A stretch of 64,000 nt of DNA from Planctomycetota bacterium (GTDB lineage: Bacteria > Planctomycetota > Planctomycetia > Pirellulales > Lacipirellulaceae), in contig JAJDED010000011.1 in NCBI GenBank assembly GCA_029259915.1, forward strand, positions 179,683 to 243,682. Reading direction: 5' to 3'. Shown here piece after piece: positions 8,072 to 15,920 of this stretch. The notes below the pieces were generated by a model. That model made no database searches. It saw only the letters and a program-made list of their open reading frames with translations, and was not told the DNA's origin. Position numbers and translations under genes: made by a program. Numbering within the stretch: the first letter of the stretch is position 1; the number at the start of each line of letters is the position of its first letter.

Positions 8072-8178
8072 AACCGCCAAGATCGCCAAGAACGCCAAGA
8101 AAACATTAAAAATTCGTAGATCAGGTGCGGCACCTGATATCCGAATTTCTTGGCGCTCTTTGCGTCCTTGGCGGTTTA
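8072..8178. repeat. Long nested palindrome, CCGCCAAG family, full copy
   Basis: The outer arms are AACCGCCAAG plus two more CGCCAAG units, and their complement ending CTTGGCGGTT. Inside lies a second inverted repeat: AAATTCG, ATCAGGTGC, then GCACCTGAT and CGAATTT. Half copies of the outer arm occur at 28694-28722 and 46618-46646. It lies in the gap before lpxB and is non-coding. Confidence 0.8.
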
Positions 8179-8214
8179 TCTTTCAGTCTGATATTACGTG
8201 TGTGAGGCAGTTGG

Positions 8215-9459
8215 ATGCGAATTTTCTTTTCCGTGGGCGAACCGAGCGGTGATTTGCACGGTGCGAATCTGATTCGCGCGCTGAAGAAGCGCCACTCCCA
8301 CTGGCAGTTCGTCGGCTACGGCGGCCCGAAAATGGCGCAGGCCGGGTGTCGACTGCATGCCGACCTGACTCAGCTTGCGGTCATGTGGGTTGCCCAGGTG
8401 ATTTTGAACTTCCACAAATTTCTCCGCCTACTGCGGCAGGCAGACCAGAGTTTCCGCACGGAGCGGCCCGATTTGGTCGTGCTGATTGATTATCCGGGCT
8501 TCAATTGGTGGATCGCACGAAAGGCGAAAGCCCAGGGAATCCCGGTTCTCTATTATGGCACGCCGCAACTTTGGGCCTGGGCAAGTTGGCGGGTGACGAA
8601 GATGCGTCGGTTTGTCGACCATGTGCTGTGTAAACTGCCCTTCGAGGAAGCTTGGTTTCGCCAACGCGGCTGCAATGCGACTTTTGTCGGACATCCCTAT
8701 TTTGATGAATTGCGGGCACAACAATTGGACGCCGCATTTGTCGAGCAACAAAAGAGTAGTAGCGGGCCGTTGGTGACGCTACTACCCGGTTCGCGAACCC
8801 AGGAAGTGCGAAGCAACCTGCCGGAGCTGCTCAAAGCGGCAAAGCTCGTCCGCACGCAAGTGCCAACGGCTCGTTTTGCCATCGCGGCTTACAAGCCCCA
8901 ACAGCAGGATCAGATTGCCGACCTGGTATCAGCAAGCGGTTTGGAGGTCGAGGTGCATGTGGGACGCACTGCCGAACTGATTCACACGGCCAAGTGCTGT
9001 ATGGCGTGTTCCGGCTCGGTTTCGTTGGAGTTGTTGTACCACGAGCGGCCCTCGGTGATTCTGTACCAGGTTTCCCGTTTGGGATATTTTGCGCAAAGCA
9101 TATTCCGCAAAGTGCGCTACATTACGCTCGTGAACCTGTTGACTGCGGAGAATCCGTTTGGTGATGGTTCGGCAGGGATCTACGATCCCCTCGATCCCCG
9201 AGATCAACATGTGCTGATGCCGGAGTATCTGACCTACAAAGACCGCTCGACCAATCTTGCATGGCACGTTGTCCACTGGCTTACCGATGCCGACGACGTT
9301 GCCCAATTGGAGCGGCGACTGGCGGACCTTAAAGAACGAGTGGCCCAAGGCGGAGCTTCTGAAACTGCGGCCGACTACATCAGCGGCTTGCTGGAAACGA
9401 GTGAAGATGCGGATCGATCGGTAACGAGAAGCGTAGCCACAAGCGGCGACGCTGCTTGA
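8215..9459 (+). CDS. lpxB: Lipid-A-disaccharide synthase
   Basis: LpxB joins UDP-2,3-diacylglucosamine and lipid X in lipid A synthesis at the inner membrane. The 414-residue sequence has the family N terminus (MRIFFSVGEPSGDLHGANLIRAL), GYGGPKMAQAGC, VVLIDYPGFNWW, YYGTPQLWAWASWR, VGHPYFDEL and TLLPGSRTQEV, followed by the donor-binding C-terminal half with CMACSGSVSLELLYHERPSVI. The ATG at 8215 gives the normal length. Its presence supports an LPS-type outer membrane in this planctomycete. Confidence 0.94.
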   Translation: MRIFFSVGEPSGDLHGANLIRALKKRHSHWQFVGYGGPKMAQAGCRLHADLTQLAVMWVAQVILNFHKFLRLLRQADQSFRTERPDLVVLIDYPGFNWWIARKAKAQGIPVLYYGTPQLWAWASWRVTKMRRFVDHVLCKLPFEEAWFRQRGCNATFVGHPYFDELRAQQLDAAFVEQQKSSSGPLVTLLPGSRTQEVRSNLPELLKAAKLVRTQVPTARFAIAAYKPQQQDQIADLVSASGLEVEVHVGRTAELIHTAKCCMACSGSVSLELLYHERPSVILYQVSRLGYFAQSIFRKVRYITLVNLLTAENPFGDGSAGIYDPLDPRDQHVLMPEYLTYKDRSTNLAWHVVHWLTDADDVAQLERRLADLKERVAQGGASETAADYISGLLETSEDADRSVTRSVATSGDAA

Positions 9460-9531
9460 GACTTTGTGTTATCCTTTTGCTTTGAGCCTTGCCGAGCTTA
9501 GCATCGTTTTTATCATTCGAGGAATCATCCC

Positions 9532-10308
9532 GTGCTATTGGCAGAACCCCCACGCAGCCAAGGGGACATTCACTTTCGATTGTTCGGTATGCCGGCGCGA
9601 ATCCATCCTTTTTTTTGGATTGTCGCACTTCTGCTTGGGATCAGCAGCGGGGGGAAAAGTCCGCCGGCTGAAGTGCTCGGATGGATGGTTGCGCTGCTGG
9701 TGTCGATCTTGATTCACGAATTGGGCCATGCGATCGTGCAACGCCGCTACGGTGGCCGTCCGCGAATTATTCTCTACGGAATGGGGGGCATGACTGTCTG
9801 CGACGATTGCGACCGGTCGCCGAAGGCCCAAATACTCATTTCGCTGGCGGGACCTTGTGCGGGGTTCTTATTCGCAGTAGCCATGATGCTATTAATCCGA
9901 CTCGCGGGACAGCAGGCGGGCTGTGTTGTTGGCGAGAACTCCATAGCAGAGCTGCAGGCGCAGCAGCTGGTCGGTTTAACTTTGCTAGGTGTTAGATTCT
10001 ATTGGGAGCGGTTTGACTCGTTTCAAGCGAACCTAATGATCTTCTATTTCTTACAGATCAATATCCTTTGGGGTGCCATGAATTTGCTCCCAATCTATCC
10101 GCTGGATGGCGGCAGAATTTCGCGTGAATTGTGCTTGTTGGGCAATCCTCGCCGAGGAATCGTGCTTTCCCTACAAATTTCTGTCGCAGCAGCGCTGATC
10201 ATGGCATTGGTTGGCCTCTCGCTGTCGTTTTTTGTGATACTTCTCTTTGGTTATCTGGCTTACTCAAGTTATCAAACGCTTCAGGCCTACCAAGCAAGCC
10301 GATGGTAA
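9532..10308 (+). CDS. Site-2-type zinc metalloprotease (peptidase M50)
   Basis: A 258-residue polytopic membrane protein with the HELGH zinc motif (ILIHELGHAIVQRRYGG, about residue 62) in the first core helix. The second motif is NLLPIYPLDGGR (about residue 185), whose Asp is the third ligand. It has about five to six hydrophobic segments. S2P proteases cut substrates within the membrane, often anti-sigma factors. The GTG at 9532 follows GAGGA with good spacing and is the best start. It lies 72 bp after lpxB. No substrate can be named from the context. Confidence 0.88.
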   Translation: MLLAEPPRSQGDIHFRLFGMPARIHPFFWIVALLLGISSGGKSPPAEVLGWMVALLVSILIHELGHAIVQRRYGGRPRIILYGMGGMTVCDDCDRSPKAQILISLAGPCAGFLFAVAMMLLIRLAGQQAGCVVGENSIAELQAQQLVGLTLLGVRFYWERFDSFQANLMIFYFLQINILWGAMNLLPIYPLDGGRISRELCLLGNPRRGIVLSLQISVAAALIMALVGLSLSFFVILLFGYLAYSSYQTLQAYQASRW

Positions 10309-10391
10309 CCGACCGCATAAACTACGCAGTTTGAAAATGCGGACTTTGAGAAGTGCATCAGAAAAAGCACAACATCTAGTGAACACTTACT

Positions 10392-11210
10392 TTGAAAACG
10401 AACTTTCAACTAGATGTATGGTCTCAGGATGAGACAAAAAGGGCGCAAGGTCGCATCGTATTGCTTGGCGCGAGCAACCTTGCGCGCGCGTTTCCAACGG
10501 TTGTATCTCAAGCATGTTTAACTTTTTCTAGACCCTTATCCATTGTTGTTGCGAAGGGTCATGGTCGCTCATACGGCAAAGAAGCGGGATGTTTCGGGAA
10601 AAAAAATTCTGGAATTTTTTTTTCGGGAATTTGGCAAGAATTGGAACAAGAAAAAAAACTCCCAACCGCGGCGTGGATTACCGATATTGGCAACGATCTT
10701 GCTTACGAAATTCCCGTCAAAACGATTCTGAAGTGGGTTTTTGGATGCGTGGACAGGCTTTTGGAGCTCAACGCAACAGTGGTCGTTGGCGACTTGCCTT
10801 TGGCACGATTACGCAGTGCGAGCGAAGCAAAACTTCGACTGTTTCGTTGTCTTTTTTTTCCTGCATGTCGCTTGTCGATGCGCGAATTGTTAACCCGCGC
10901 GGAGCAACTTAGCGCAGGTCTGCACGAGCAGGCGAATCTGAGAAAAATCCCTATATTTCCAGCGCAAAACGAATCGACCGGAATCGATCCTATTCACATT
11001 CGGCGCAGAAGTTTTACGCCGATGTGGAGTGAATTGTTTGCCAGCTGCACGGCACTCTCGCAAGAGTCGAGCCCATGCTCTCAAAGCTTGCCGGACGGTT
11101 GGCGATTGCGCTGTTTACAGCCCGAAACATCGTCGTGGTTTGGCATTTTGAAGCGCGTACGACAACCTTGCTTCCGATTGCGCGACGGAACGACGATTTC
11201 GTTGTACTGA
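10392..11210 (+). CDS. SGNH-like hydrolase
   Basis: A 272-residue protein with the spaced motifs of the SGNH esterase/hydrolase fold: the nucleophile block IVLLGASNLAR (Ser in GAS rather than GDS), ITDIGNDLAY (Asn of block III) and GIDPIHIRRR (catalytic Asp and His, DxxH). Substrate unknown. The only start I see is a TTG at 10392, because a stop in frame lies just upstream. The gene holds several runs of 8-9 A or T and is more AT-rich than its neighbours, so it may have been acquired separately. A GC-rich hairpin follows the stop. Confidence 0.7.
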   Translation: MKTNFQLDVWSQDETKRAQGRIVLLGASNLARAFPTVVSQACLTFSRPLSIVVAKGHGRSYGKEAGCFGKKNSGIFFSGIWQELEQEKKLPTAAWITDIGNDLAYEIPVKTILKWVFGCVDRLLELNATVVVGDLPLARLRSASEAKLRLFRCLFFPACRLSMRELLTRAEQLSAGLHEQANLRKIPIFPAQNESTGIDPIHIRRRSFTPMWSELFASCTALSQESSPCSQSLPDGWRLRCLQPETSSWFGILKRVRQPCFRLRDGTTISLY

Positions 11211-11233
11211 ATTCGATGAGGGAGTGATTTTGG

Positions 11234-11252
11234 TTGCGCGAAGAGCGCGCAA
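11234..11252 (+). terminator. GC-rich hairpin after the SGNH gene
   Basis: TTGCGCG-AAGAG-CGCGCAA forms a perfect 7-bp stem with a 5-nt loop, 24 bp after the stop codon. There is no T-run after it, so its role as a terminator is uncertain. Confidence 0.35.
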
Positions 11253-11565
11253 ACGATGATTTGAATCAGTTGACAACACAAAAAAGATTCATGAAAGCAA
11301 TTTTTTTGCCTAAAATGTGTTGCACAATTACTACGAATTCGTACAAATACGTTTTAGATGAAGTCGAGACGTGATTGTTTGATTTGTTTTTAAGAATTTG
11401 TTTTGAGTTTTTCGACTTCGGAAAACTTTGGATTTGGGGTTTAGTATTCATCAGTGAAACGTCGTGTTGCCTTGGATGGGTGATGCGTTTTCTTAGGGGT
11501 GATGATCGTTCCCAGCGTTTTTTTTGTAGGGCGAATCACCGCGAACCCTTTATGGAGGATTGATC
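11253..11565 (+). other. AT-rich leader region of the H1-like gene, with a candidate promoter
   Basis: These 313 bp hold no gene. A possible promoter is TTGCAC (11320-11325), 16 bp, then TACAAA (11342-11347), about 220 bp before the H1-like start. A second TTGACA lies at about 11270 without a clear -10. A short hairpin with arms AGTTTTTC and GGAAAACT lies near 11405-11430. The low GC content contrasts with the flanking genes. Confidence 0.35.
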
Positions 11566-11859
11566 GTGGCTAAGAAGAAACGAAAGGCTGCCAAGAAGAA
11601 AAAGGCTGCCAAGAAGAAGACGAAGAAGAGAGTAGCCAAGAAGAAGACGGCCAAACGTAAGACGAAGAAGAAGGCCGCCAAGCGTAAGACGAAGAAGAAA
11701 AAGGCCAAGCGCAAGGCAAAGAAGAAGACCGCCAAGCGTAAGACCAAGAAGAAGGCCGCCAAGAAGAAAAAGGCCAAACGTAAGACCAAGAAGAAGGCCG
11801 CCAAGAAGAAGACGGCCAAACGTAAGAAGAAGCGTGCTACCAAGAAGCGGAAGCGCTAA
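11566..11859 (+). CDS. Histone H1-like Lys/Arg/Ala repeat protein
   Basis: A 97-residue, extremely basic, low-complexity protein made of KK, AKKK, KRKTKKK and KAAKKK units, with essentially only Lys, Arg, Ala, Thr and a single Val. This composition is that of bacterial histone-H1-like proteins (AlgP tail, chlamydial Hc2, planctomycete H1-like), which bind and condense DNA. The GTG at 11566 lies 7 nt after GGAGG. An in-frame TTG at 11560 is less likely. A good terminator follows. It probably works as a nucleoid-associated protein, but its function is inferred from composition only. Confidence 0.8.
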   Translation: MAKKKRKAAKKKKAAKKKTKKRVAKKKTAKRKTKKKAAKRKTKKKKAKRKAKKKTAKRKTKKKAAKKKKAKRKTKKKAAKKKTAKRKKKRATKKRKR

Positions 11860-11903
11860 ACGTTTCCACCGGTAGTCGTAACTAACGACTTGAGGTCAAA
11901 CAG

Positions 11904-11935
11904 GGCCGCTACGGGTAACTCCGGGCGGCCTTTTT
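11904..11935 (+). terminator. Rho-independent terminator of the H1-like gene
   Basis: GGCCGC (11904-11909) pairs with GCGGCC (11925-11930), with further GC pairs inside, followed by TTTTT. It lies 45 bp after the stop of the H1-like gene. Confidence 0.75.
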
Positions 11936-11975
11936 CTATGCAGATAGCCAACCACTCAGTTTCTATGGAACACGC

Positions 11976-13046
11976 CTACAGCACAGCCAGACTAGGCATG
12001 GGCGGTTCTGTGGCCCGTTGGGTCGCGATGTTCTTCACGAGGCTGTAGCAGATTCGCTCGAAATAGACGGCCGAAGCCTGGTCGCTGAAGTTTTCGGCCG
12101 ACTTACCCGCGTCTCCCCGTTCGCGAATTGGAATCTGGATGGGCACTTCGCCGAGAAACGGCACTTCCAGTTCTTCCGCCTTTCGCCGTGCGCCGCCCGA
12201 ACCGAAGATGTCGTATTGTTTGCCATTGTCGGGACAGAGAAACGAGCTCATGTTTTCCACCATGCCTAGCAAGGGGATGTTCACTTTGCGGAACATTGCC
12301 ACGGCTTTTACGGCGTCGAGGAGTGCCACTTCTTGCGGCGTGCAAACAACGACCGCACCGGTAAGCGGCAACAATTGCGATAACGTCAGCGCGATATCGC
12401 CTGTGCCAGGGGGCATGTCGATGATTAGATAATCGAGATCTCCCCAGTCGGTATCACGCAAAAACTGGGTAATCGCCCCATGAAGCATCGGCCCACGCCA
12501 CACGACCGCCTCGCCCGGGGGGACGAGAAAACCCATGCTCATCAGACGCAATCCGTCTGCTTCGATCGGTTGGAGCCGGTTTTCTACGGCGGTGGGTCTT
12601 TCGTCGACGCCCAGCAGGTGGGGAATACTTGGCCCGTAAACGTCGGCGTCCATCAGTCCCACTTTGCAACCTGCCCGTTTCAGGCCCAAAGCCAACGACG
12701 CAGCAACCGTGCTTTTGCCCACGCCCCCTTTGCCTGAACCAACCGCAACAACGCTTTTTACCGTTAAGCCTATCTCGCCAATTGGCTCGGCGGGTCGCAC
12801 GTGTTCGACAATTTCAACAGCAACTTCAGTACCACTACCTAGTTTTGCGCGTAGTTGCTCAGCAAGCCGCTCACGTGTTTCTTCCCACAGCGGGGCGGAG
12901 TAACTAGTGAGCCCGATCGTTACTTTTAAGCCGTTGCCGTCGTTGACAATATCGCGAACTTGTCCCATTTGCTGGAGACTTCGGCCAGTTTCGGGATCGG
13001 AAAAATTCTGGACAAGTTCTGCTATCTGGGCGGGATCGACGGACAT
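11976..13046 (-). CDS. Mrp/ApbC-type P-loop ATPase, iron-sulfur cluster carrier
   Basis: A 356-residue protein. The N-terminal DUF59/MIP18 domain covers about residues 1-85 (ALVQNF-SDPETGR and VTIGLTSYSAP). The Mrp/NBP35 ATPase follows with GSGKGGVGKSTVAASLA (Walker A, deviant, two Lys), DADVYGPSIPHLLG, and DYLIIDMPPGTGDIALTL. The family binds and transfers Fe-S clusters. The usual CxxC after ENMS reads FLCPDNGKQ here, so only the first Cys is kept. The ATG at 13046 gives full length. It is transcribed away from a candidate sRNA on the same strand that ends in its own terminator. Confidence 0.9.
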   Translation of the reverse strand: MSVDPAQIAELVQNFSDPETGRSLQQMGQVRDIVNDGNGLKVTIGLTSYSAPLWEETRERLAEQLRAKLGSGTEVAVEIVEHVRPAEPIGEIGLTVKSVVAVGSGKGGVGKSTVAASLALGLKRAGCKVGLMDADVYGPSIPHLLGVDERPTAVENRLQPIEADGLRLMSMGFLVPPGEAVVWRGPMLHGAITQFLRDTDWGDLDYLIIDMPPGTGDIALTLSQLLPLTGAVVVCTPQEVALLDAVKAVAMFRKVNIPLLGMVENMSSFLCPDNGKQYDIFGSGGARRKAEELEVPFLGEVPIQIPIRERGDAGKSAENFSDQASAVYFERICYSLVKNIATQRATEPPMPSLAVL

Positions 13047-13344
13047 AGAGTTTCCTTCAGGCTATCGGTTAGAATCGGTTGTGATTGGCAGGTCAGAGCT
13101 TCGAATAGCTAGAATACTTCTTACCCTTATTAGGTTGCCAGGGGGTAGCTGCGGCAAGCGTTTAGCCACTTGCGACTTAAACAAAGAAACGTGGCTACCA
13201 GCGGAGCGATCCTTGCAGGCTTTAATCCACCGTTACAACGATTGCCAGTGTGGGCTGCCGTTTTGAACGCAATTTGCGGCAAATACCTGGAAAAGCATTC
13301 ATGAAAAAGAACTACCCACAGACCTCAGAAAGAGGCAAGATAGC
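13047..13344. other. Gap between mrp and the candidate sRNA
   Basis: About 300 bp with no ORF of note. The promoter of mrp must lie here, because the terminator at 13346-13387 separates it from upstream transcription. I see no clear -35/-10 pair. Confidence 0.3.
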
Positions 13345-13468
13345 TAAAAAAAAGCCCTCTGTGGGTGGGGCAGCGACCCACAGAGGGTAAAATGCGCAGG
13401 AACCCCACGCACCTACGAGTCTAACGACAACGCCCTAACAAGGCAAACGGTTAGTTGGGAATACTCGT
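13345..13468 (-). ncRNA. Candidate structured small RNA with its own promoter and terminator
   Basis: On the minus strand a TACAAT -10 (plus 13476-13481) is followed 7-8 nt later by a region that folds well. The 5' end ACGAGT pairs with ACTCGT, and CTAAC pairs with GTTAG just inside it. A small GTGCG/CGCAT hairpin follows, then a perfect 12-bp terminator hairpin with eight T. The whole RNA would be about 124 nt. No ORF fits between promoter and terminator, and no gene follows before the terminator, so this looks like an independent sRNA rather than a leader. I do not match it to a known family. Confidence 0.55.
13346..13387 (-). terminator. Strong Rho-independent terminator
   Basis: CCCTCTGTGGGT (12 bp) pairs perfectly with ACCCACAGAGGG across a 9-nt loop. 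On the minus strand it is followed by C and eight T. It ends the candidate sRNA. Confidence 0.85.
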
Positions 13469-13556
13469 AAAAAAGATTGTAATAGTCGTCCGTCGAGCAA
13501 TTTTCGGGTGATTCAGCCCGTTTCGAGGAGAGGATATTTCCCAGGATAGAGGACCT

Positions 13557-14786
13557 ATGTCGCTGACTATAAAGGACTTATTGCAAAAACTGGTTAGAAT
13601 CCCTAGCGTCAACCCATTCTTCTCTGAATCTCCCGCTGAAGAGGGTGGTGAAGCATGCTTGACCACTTTCCTGCAGAATTACTTCGACGATCGGGGCTGG
13701 CCGTGGCTTCGCCAGAGGGTTCACGCGGGACGCGACAACATCCTTGCAGTCGTCAGGGGTGAGAGCACCGGGAATGAAAATTCGATTCAGCTTTGGGAGG
13801 CCCACCAGGATACGGTGGGAGTTCAGGGGATGCGGATCGATCCTTTCGCCTGCGAGCAGCGAGAGAATCGTATTTGGGGCCGCGGAGCATGCGACAACAA
13901 GGGTTCGATAGCCGCGATGCTCTCGGCACTTGTCCAGGTTCAAGAAAGTGGACGTCCTCATCCAACGATCTTGATTGCCTGTACCATCAACGAAGAGTGT
14001 GGATTCAGCGGTGCCAAGTCGTTGTGCCGAATTTGGGATCATGCGCAGCAGGTTTCTGGTGAGGTGACCGGGCCACTTGCATTGTCCGAGGCTAGAGCCT
14101 TGCGTCCTCGACAAGCTATCGTCGGCGAGCCGACGTTGCTGGATGTCGTGGTTGCTCATAAAGGGATAGTGCGTTGGCGTTGCCATGCGAGAGGTCGGGC
14201 AGCGCATTCTTCGCAACCAGAGCAGGGGGTGAATGCGATAGTTGGCATGTCTGCCGTGGTCCAAGCAATCGAACAATTCCGATGCAATGAGCTGTCGCCT
14301 CGTGGTGCGCACCCGTTATGCGGTGGACCGACCGTTTGTGTGAGTACGATTCGCGGTGGCTCGGGGGTCAACACGGTACCCGACGAAGCGGTGATTGACA
14401 TCGATCGTCGACTTGCTCCGGGAGAGGGTATCGACGAGGCTTATCGGGAGCTGATCGCGTATATCGCCGAGCATGCCGACACAGGGAGCGTGCAGATCGA
14501 GCATGAGCCGCCGTGGCTGGATAGCCTTGGATTGGAGGGCGAGCAGAACCGCGCGTGGGCTGAGCACGTTGCCGAGGTAGCACGCGACACCGTCGGGGCG
14601 GGGCGGCTTATCGGGGTTCCTTATGGAACCAACGCACCGGCGTTCGCAGAGATTGGCATTCCGACGGTTGTTTTCGGACCGGGTTCGATCGAGCAAGCCC
14701 ATACCGACGACGAGTGGTTGGCTGTGGACCAGCTTACTCGGGCGGTGGAAGTATTATCGAGGCTTGCCTGCTTGCCGTGCGACTGA
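13557..14786 (+). CDS. M20-family zinc amidohydrolase (ArgE/DapE type)
   Basis: A 409-residue metallopeptidase of the M20 family. Metal and catalytic motifs are visible: WEAHQDTV (metal His and the Asp two residues on), WGRGACDNKGS (bridging Asp), INEECGFSG (catalytic Glu pair) and VGEPTLLDVVVAHKG, with a dimerisation domain in the middle (GRAAHSSQPEQGVNAI). The C-terminal His lies in VFGPGSIEQAHTDDEW. These enzymes remove acyl groups from amino acids (acetylornithine, succinyl-diaminopimelate) or cut small peptides; the substrate is not decidable from sequence. The ATG at 13557 follows GAGG closely. Confidence 0.88.
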   Translation: MSLTIKDLLQKLVRIPSVNPFFSESPAEEGGEACLTTFLQNYFDDRGWPWLRQRVHAGRDNILAVVRGESTGNENSIQLWEAHQDTVGVQGMRIDPFACEQRENRIWGRGACDNKGSIAAMLSALVQVQESGRPHPTILIACTINEECGFSGAKSLCRIWDHAQQVSGEVTGPLALSEARALRPRQAIVGEPTLLDVVVAHKGIVRWRCHARGRAAHSSQPEQGVNAIVGMSAVVQAIEQFRCNELSPRGAHPLCGGPTVCVSTIRGGSGVNTVPDEAVIDIDRRLAPGEGIDEAYRELIAYIAEHADTGSVQIEHEPPWLDSLGLEGEQNRAWAEHVAEVARDTVGAGRLIGVPYGTNAPAFAEIGIPTVVFGPGSIEQAHTDDEWLAVDQLTRAVEVLSRLACLPCD

Positions 14787-14798
14787 TTTCTGCACGGC

Positions 14799-15128
14799 TC
14801 AAAAAACGTCGAGTACAAAGTGGTGCCCGCTGTGGTAGCGGCGCCGGTTGGGATAATAGTTGTGCCAGCGGCGGTTGTAGACGGGAATTCGCATCTCGGG
14901 CGGATAGCGGTGATAAAGGCTATCGGCGCTACGGTAGTATTCGTTTCCCCAGAAGTTTTGAGGATAGTACACGTACGGATAGTGGTAGAAGCGATTCCAG
15001 TCCTGGGTCGTGTAGGTTTGCCCCCACGATCGACCATAGGCCTGCTGGGCAGAGGCCGTGTCGGTTTGGGTGCAGCAGCATGCCAGCGCTGCTGCGCAAC
15101 ATACGGCAAAGAAGATCCTGCGGACCAT
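14799..15128 (-). CDS. Small secreted Tyr-rich protein
   Basis: A 109-residue protein with a signal peptide (MVRRIFFAVCCAAALACCC, then a likely cut near SAQQ). The mature part is rich in Tyr, Arg, His and Trp: RSWGQTYTTQDWNRFYHYPY, VYYPQNFWGNEYYRS, RYPPEMRIPVYNRRWHNYYP, GHHFVLDVF. I recall closely similar short secreted proteins in other planctomycetes, some labelled calmodulin-binding, a label I would not rely on. The ATG at 15128 follows GAGGGGGG and fits the signal peptide; the longer frame upstream is not needed. It converges with the M20 gene, 12 bp apart. Confidence 0.7.
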   Translation of the reverse strand: MVRRIFFAVCCAAALACCCTQTDTASAQQAYGRSWGQTYTTQDWNRFYHYPYVYYPQNFWGNEYYRSADSLYHRYPPEMRIPVYNRRWHNYYPNRRRYHSGHHFVLDVF

Positions 15129-15401
15129 CGATTTCCCCCCTCGAATGGTTTTACGGCGGGCCCGAAAACGGACCCTGCGGGTAAGTGTTTCCAATTTAGT
15201 GATCGGCAATCGACAAAGTCGAGGTTGAGGGAATATTCGACATAACCGGTAGGGGGCAAGACCCCTGGGCTAGATGCCAAAACGGTTAGTCATTAGTATT
15301 TTGCGGCGTATCCTTTAATAGGGGTCCACCTCCAGAAGCCGTGATGTCTTTGCTAGCTTTACTATCTTCTTTTGACTCGCGGTCCCGCAGAAGAGTTCGT
15401 T

Positions 15402-15809
15402 ATGGAAGTCGCAACACACAAGGACTTGTTTATCGAGAGTCTGCATCGGTGCTCCGAATCAGAAAAGTTCGTTCCAGCATTTTACGAACGCTTTCTTTCG
15501 ACGTCTCCCGAGATTTCTCTGAAGTTTGAACACACCGACTTTAGACAACAGAACCGTATGCTGTTGAAATCGCTCAAGCTGATAGCTGCCGCAACGGCTG
15601 GCGACCAAGATGGGCTCCGCGAATTGCGAGCCCGGGCGGAAACACACGACCGATATCATCTGAACATCAAGCCGGAACTTTATGATTTCTGGCGTGCGGC
15701 CATCATCGCAACGGCTCGGGATTTCGACAGCGAATGGAACAATGATGTCGAAGATGCTTGGAACCATATCCTAGGCCATGTGATTTTTCACATGATCAAG
15801 CACTATTGA
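15402..15809 (+). CDS. Single-domain globin
   Basis: A 135-residue globin. The B-C region carries FVPAFYERFLSTSPEISLKF with the conserved Phe, and the proximal His F8 is the first His in ETHDRYHLNIKPELYDFW, the usual HxxYxVKPExY pattern of single-domain globins and flavohaemoglobin heads. The end is WNHILGHVIFHMIKHY. Such proteins bind O2 or NO or act as sensors. There is no reductase domain and no output domain. The ATG at 15402 is the natural start. A palindrome with a T-run after the stop probably ends transcription. Confidence 0.8.
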   Translation: MEVATHKDLFIESLHRCSESEKFVPAFYERFLSTSPEISLKFEHTDFRQQNRMLLKSLKLIAAATAGDQDGLRELRARAETHDRYHLNIKPELYDFWRAAIIATARDFDSEWNNDVEDAWNHILGHVIFHMIKHY

Positions 15810-15842
15810 TGCGTGGACTATGTCTGAATACTGTGGGTGCGT

Positions 15843-15903
15843 CCTAGCCACCGGCGGAAGCCGGTCGGACCGCGGGCTTCCGCCAGCGGCTAGGATTTTT
15901 TTT
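15843..15903. terminator. Long palindrome with T-run between convergent genes
   Basis: CCTAGCC and GGCGGAAGCC on the left pair with GGCTTCCGCC and GGCTAGG on the right, followed by eight T on the plus strand (15896-15903). It lies between the globin and the MBL gene and can terminate the globin transcript. The core also looks like a dispersed planctomycete palindrome. Confidence 0.6.
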
Positions 15904-15920
15904 GAAGCAAACGTGAGCGT

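Noticed and set aside
11550..11843. Minus-strand 97-codon Phe/Leu-rich frame resembling a membrane protein
   Set aside because: It is the complement of the Lys-rich AAG repeats of the H1-like gene, which automatically gives Phe and Leu codons.
13345..13468. Identity of the candidate sRNA as 6S, SRP or tmRNA
   Set aside because: It lacks the long rod with central bubble of 6S, the GGAA tetraloop core of SRP RNA, and any tRNA-like domain or tag ORF.
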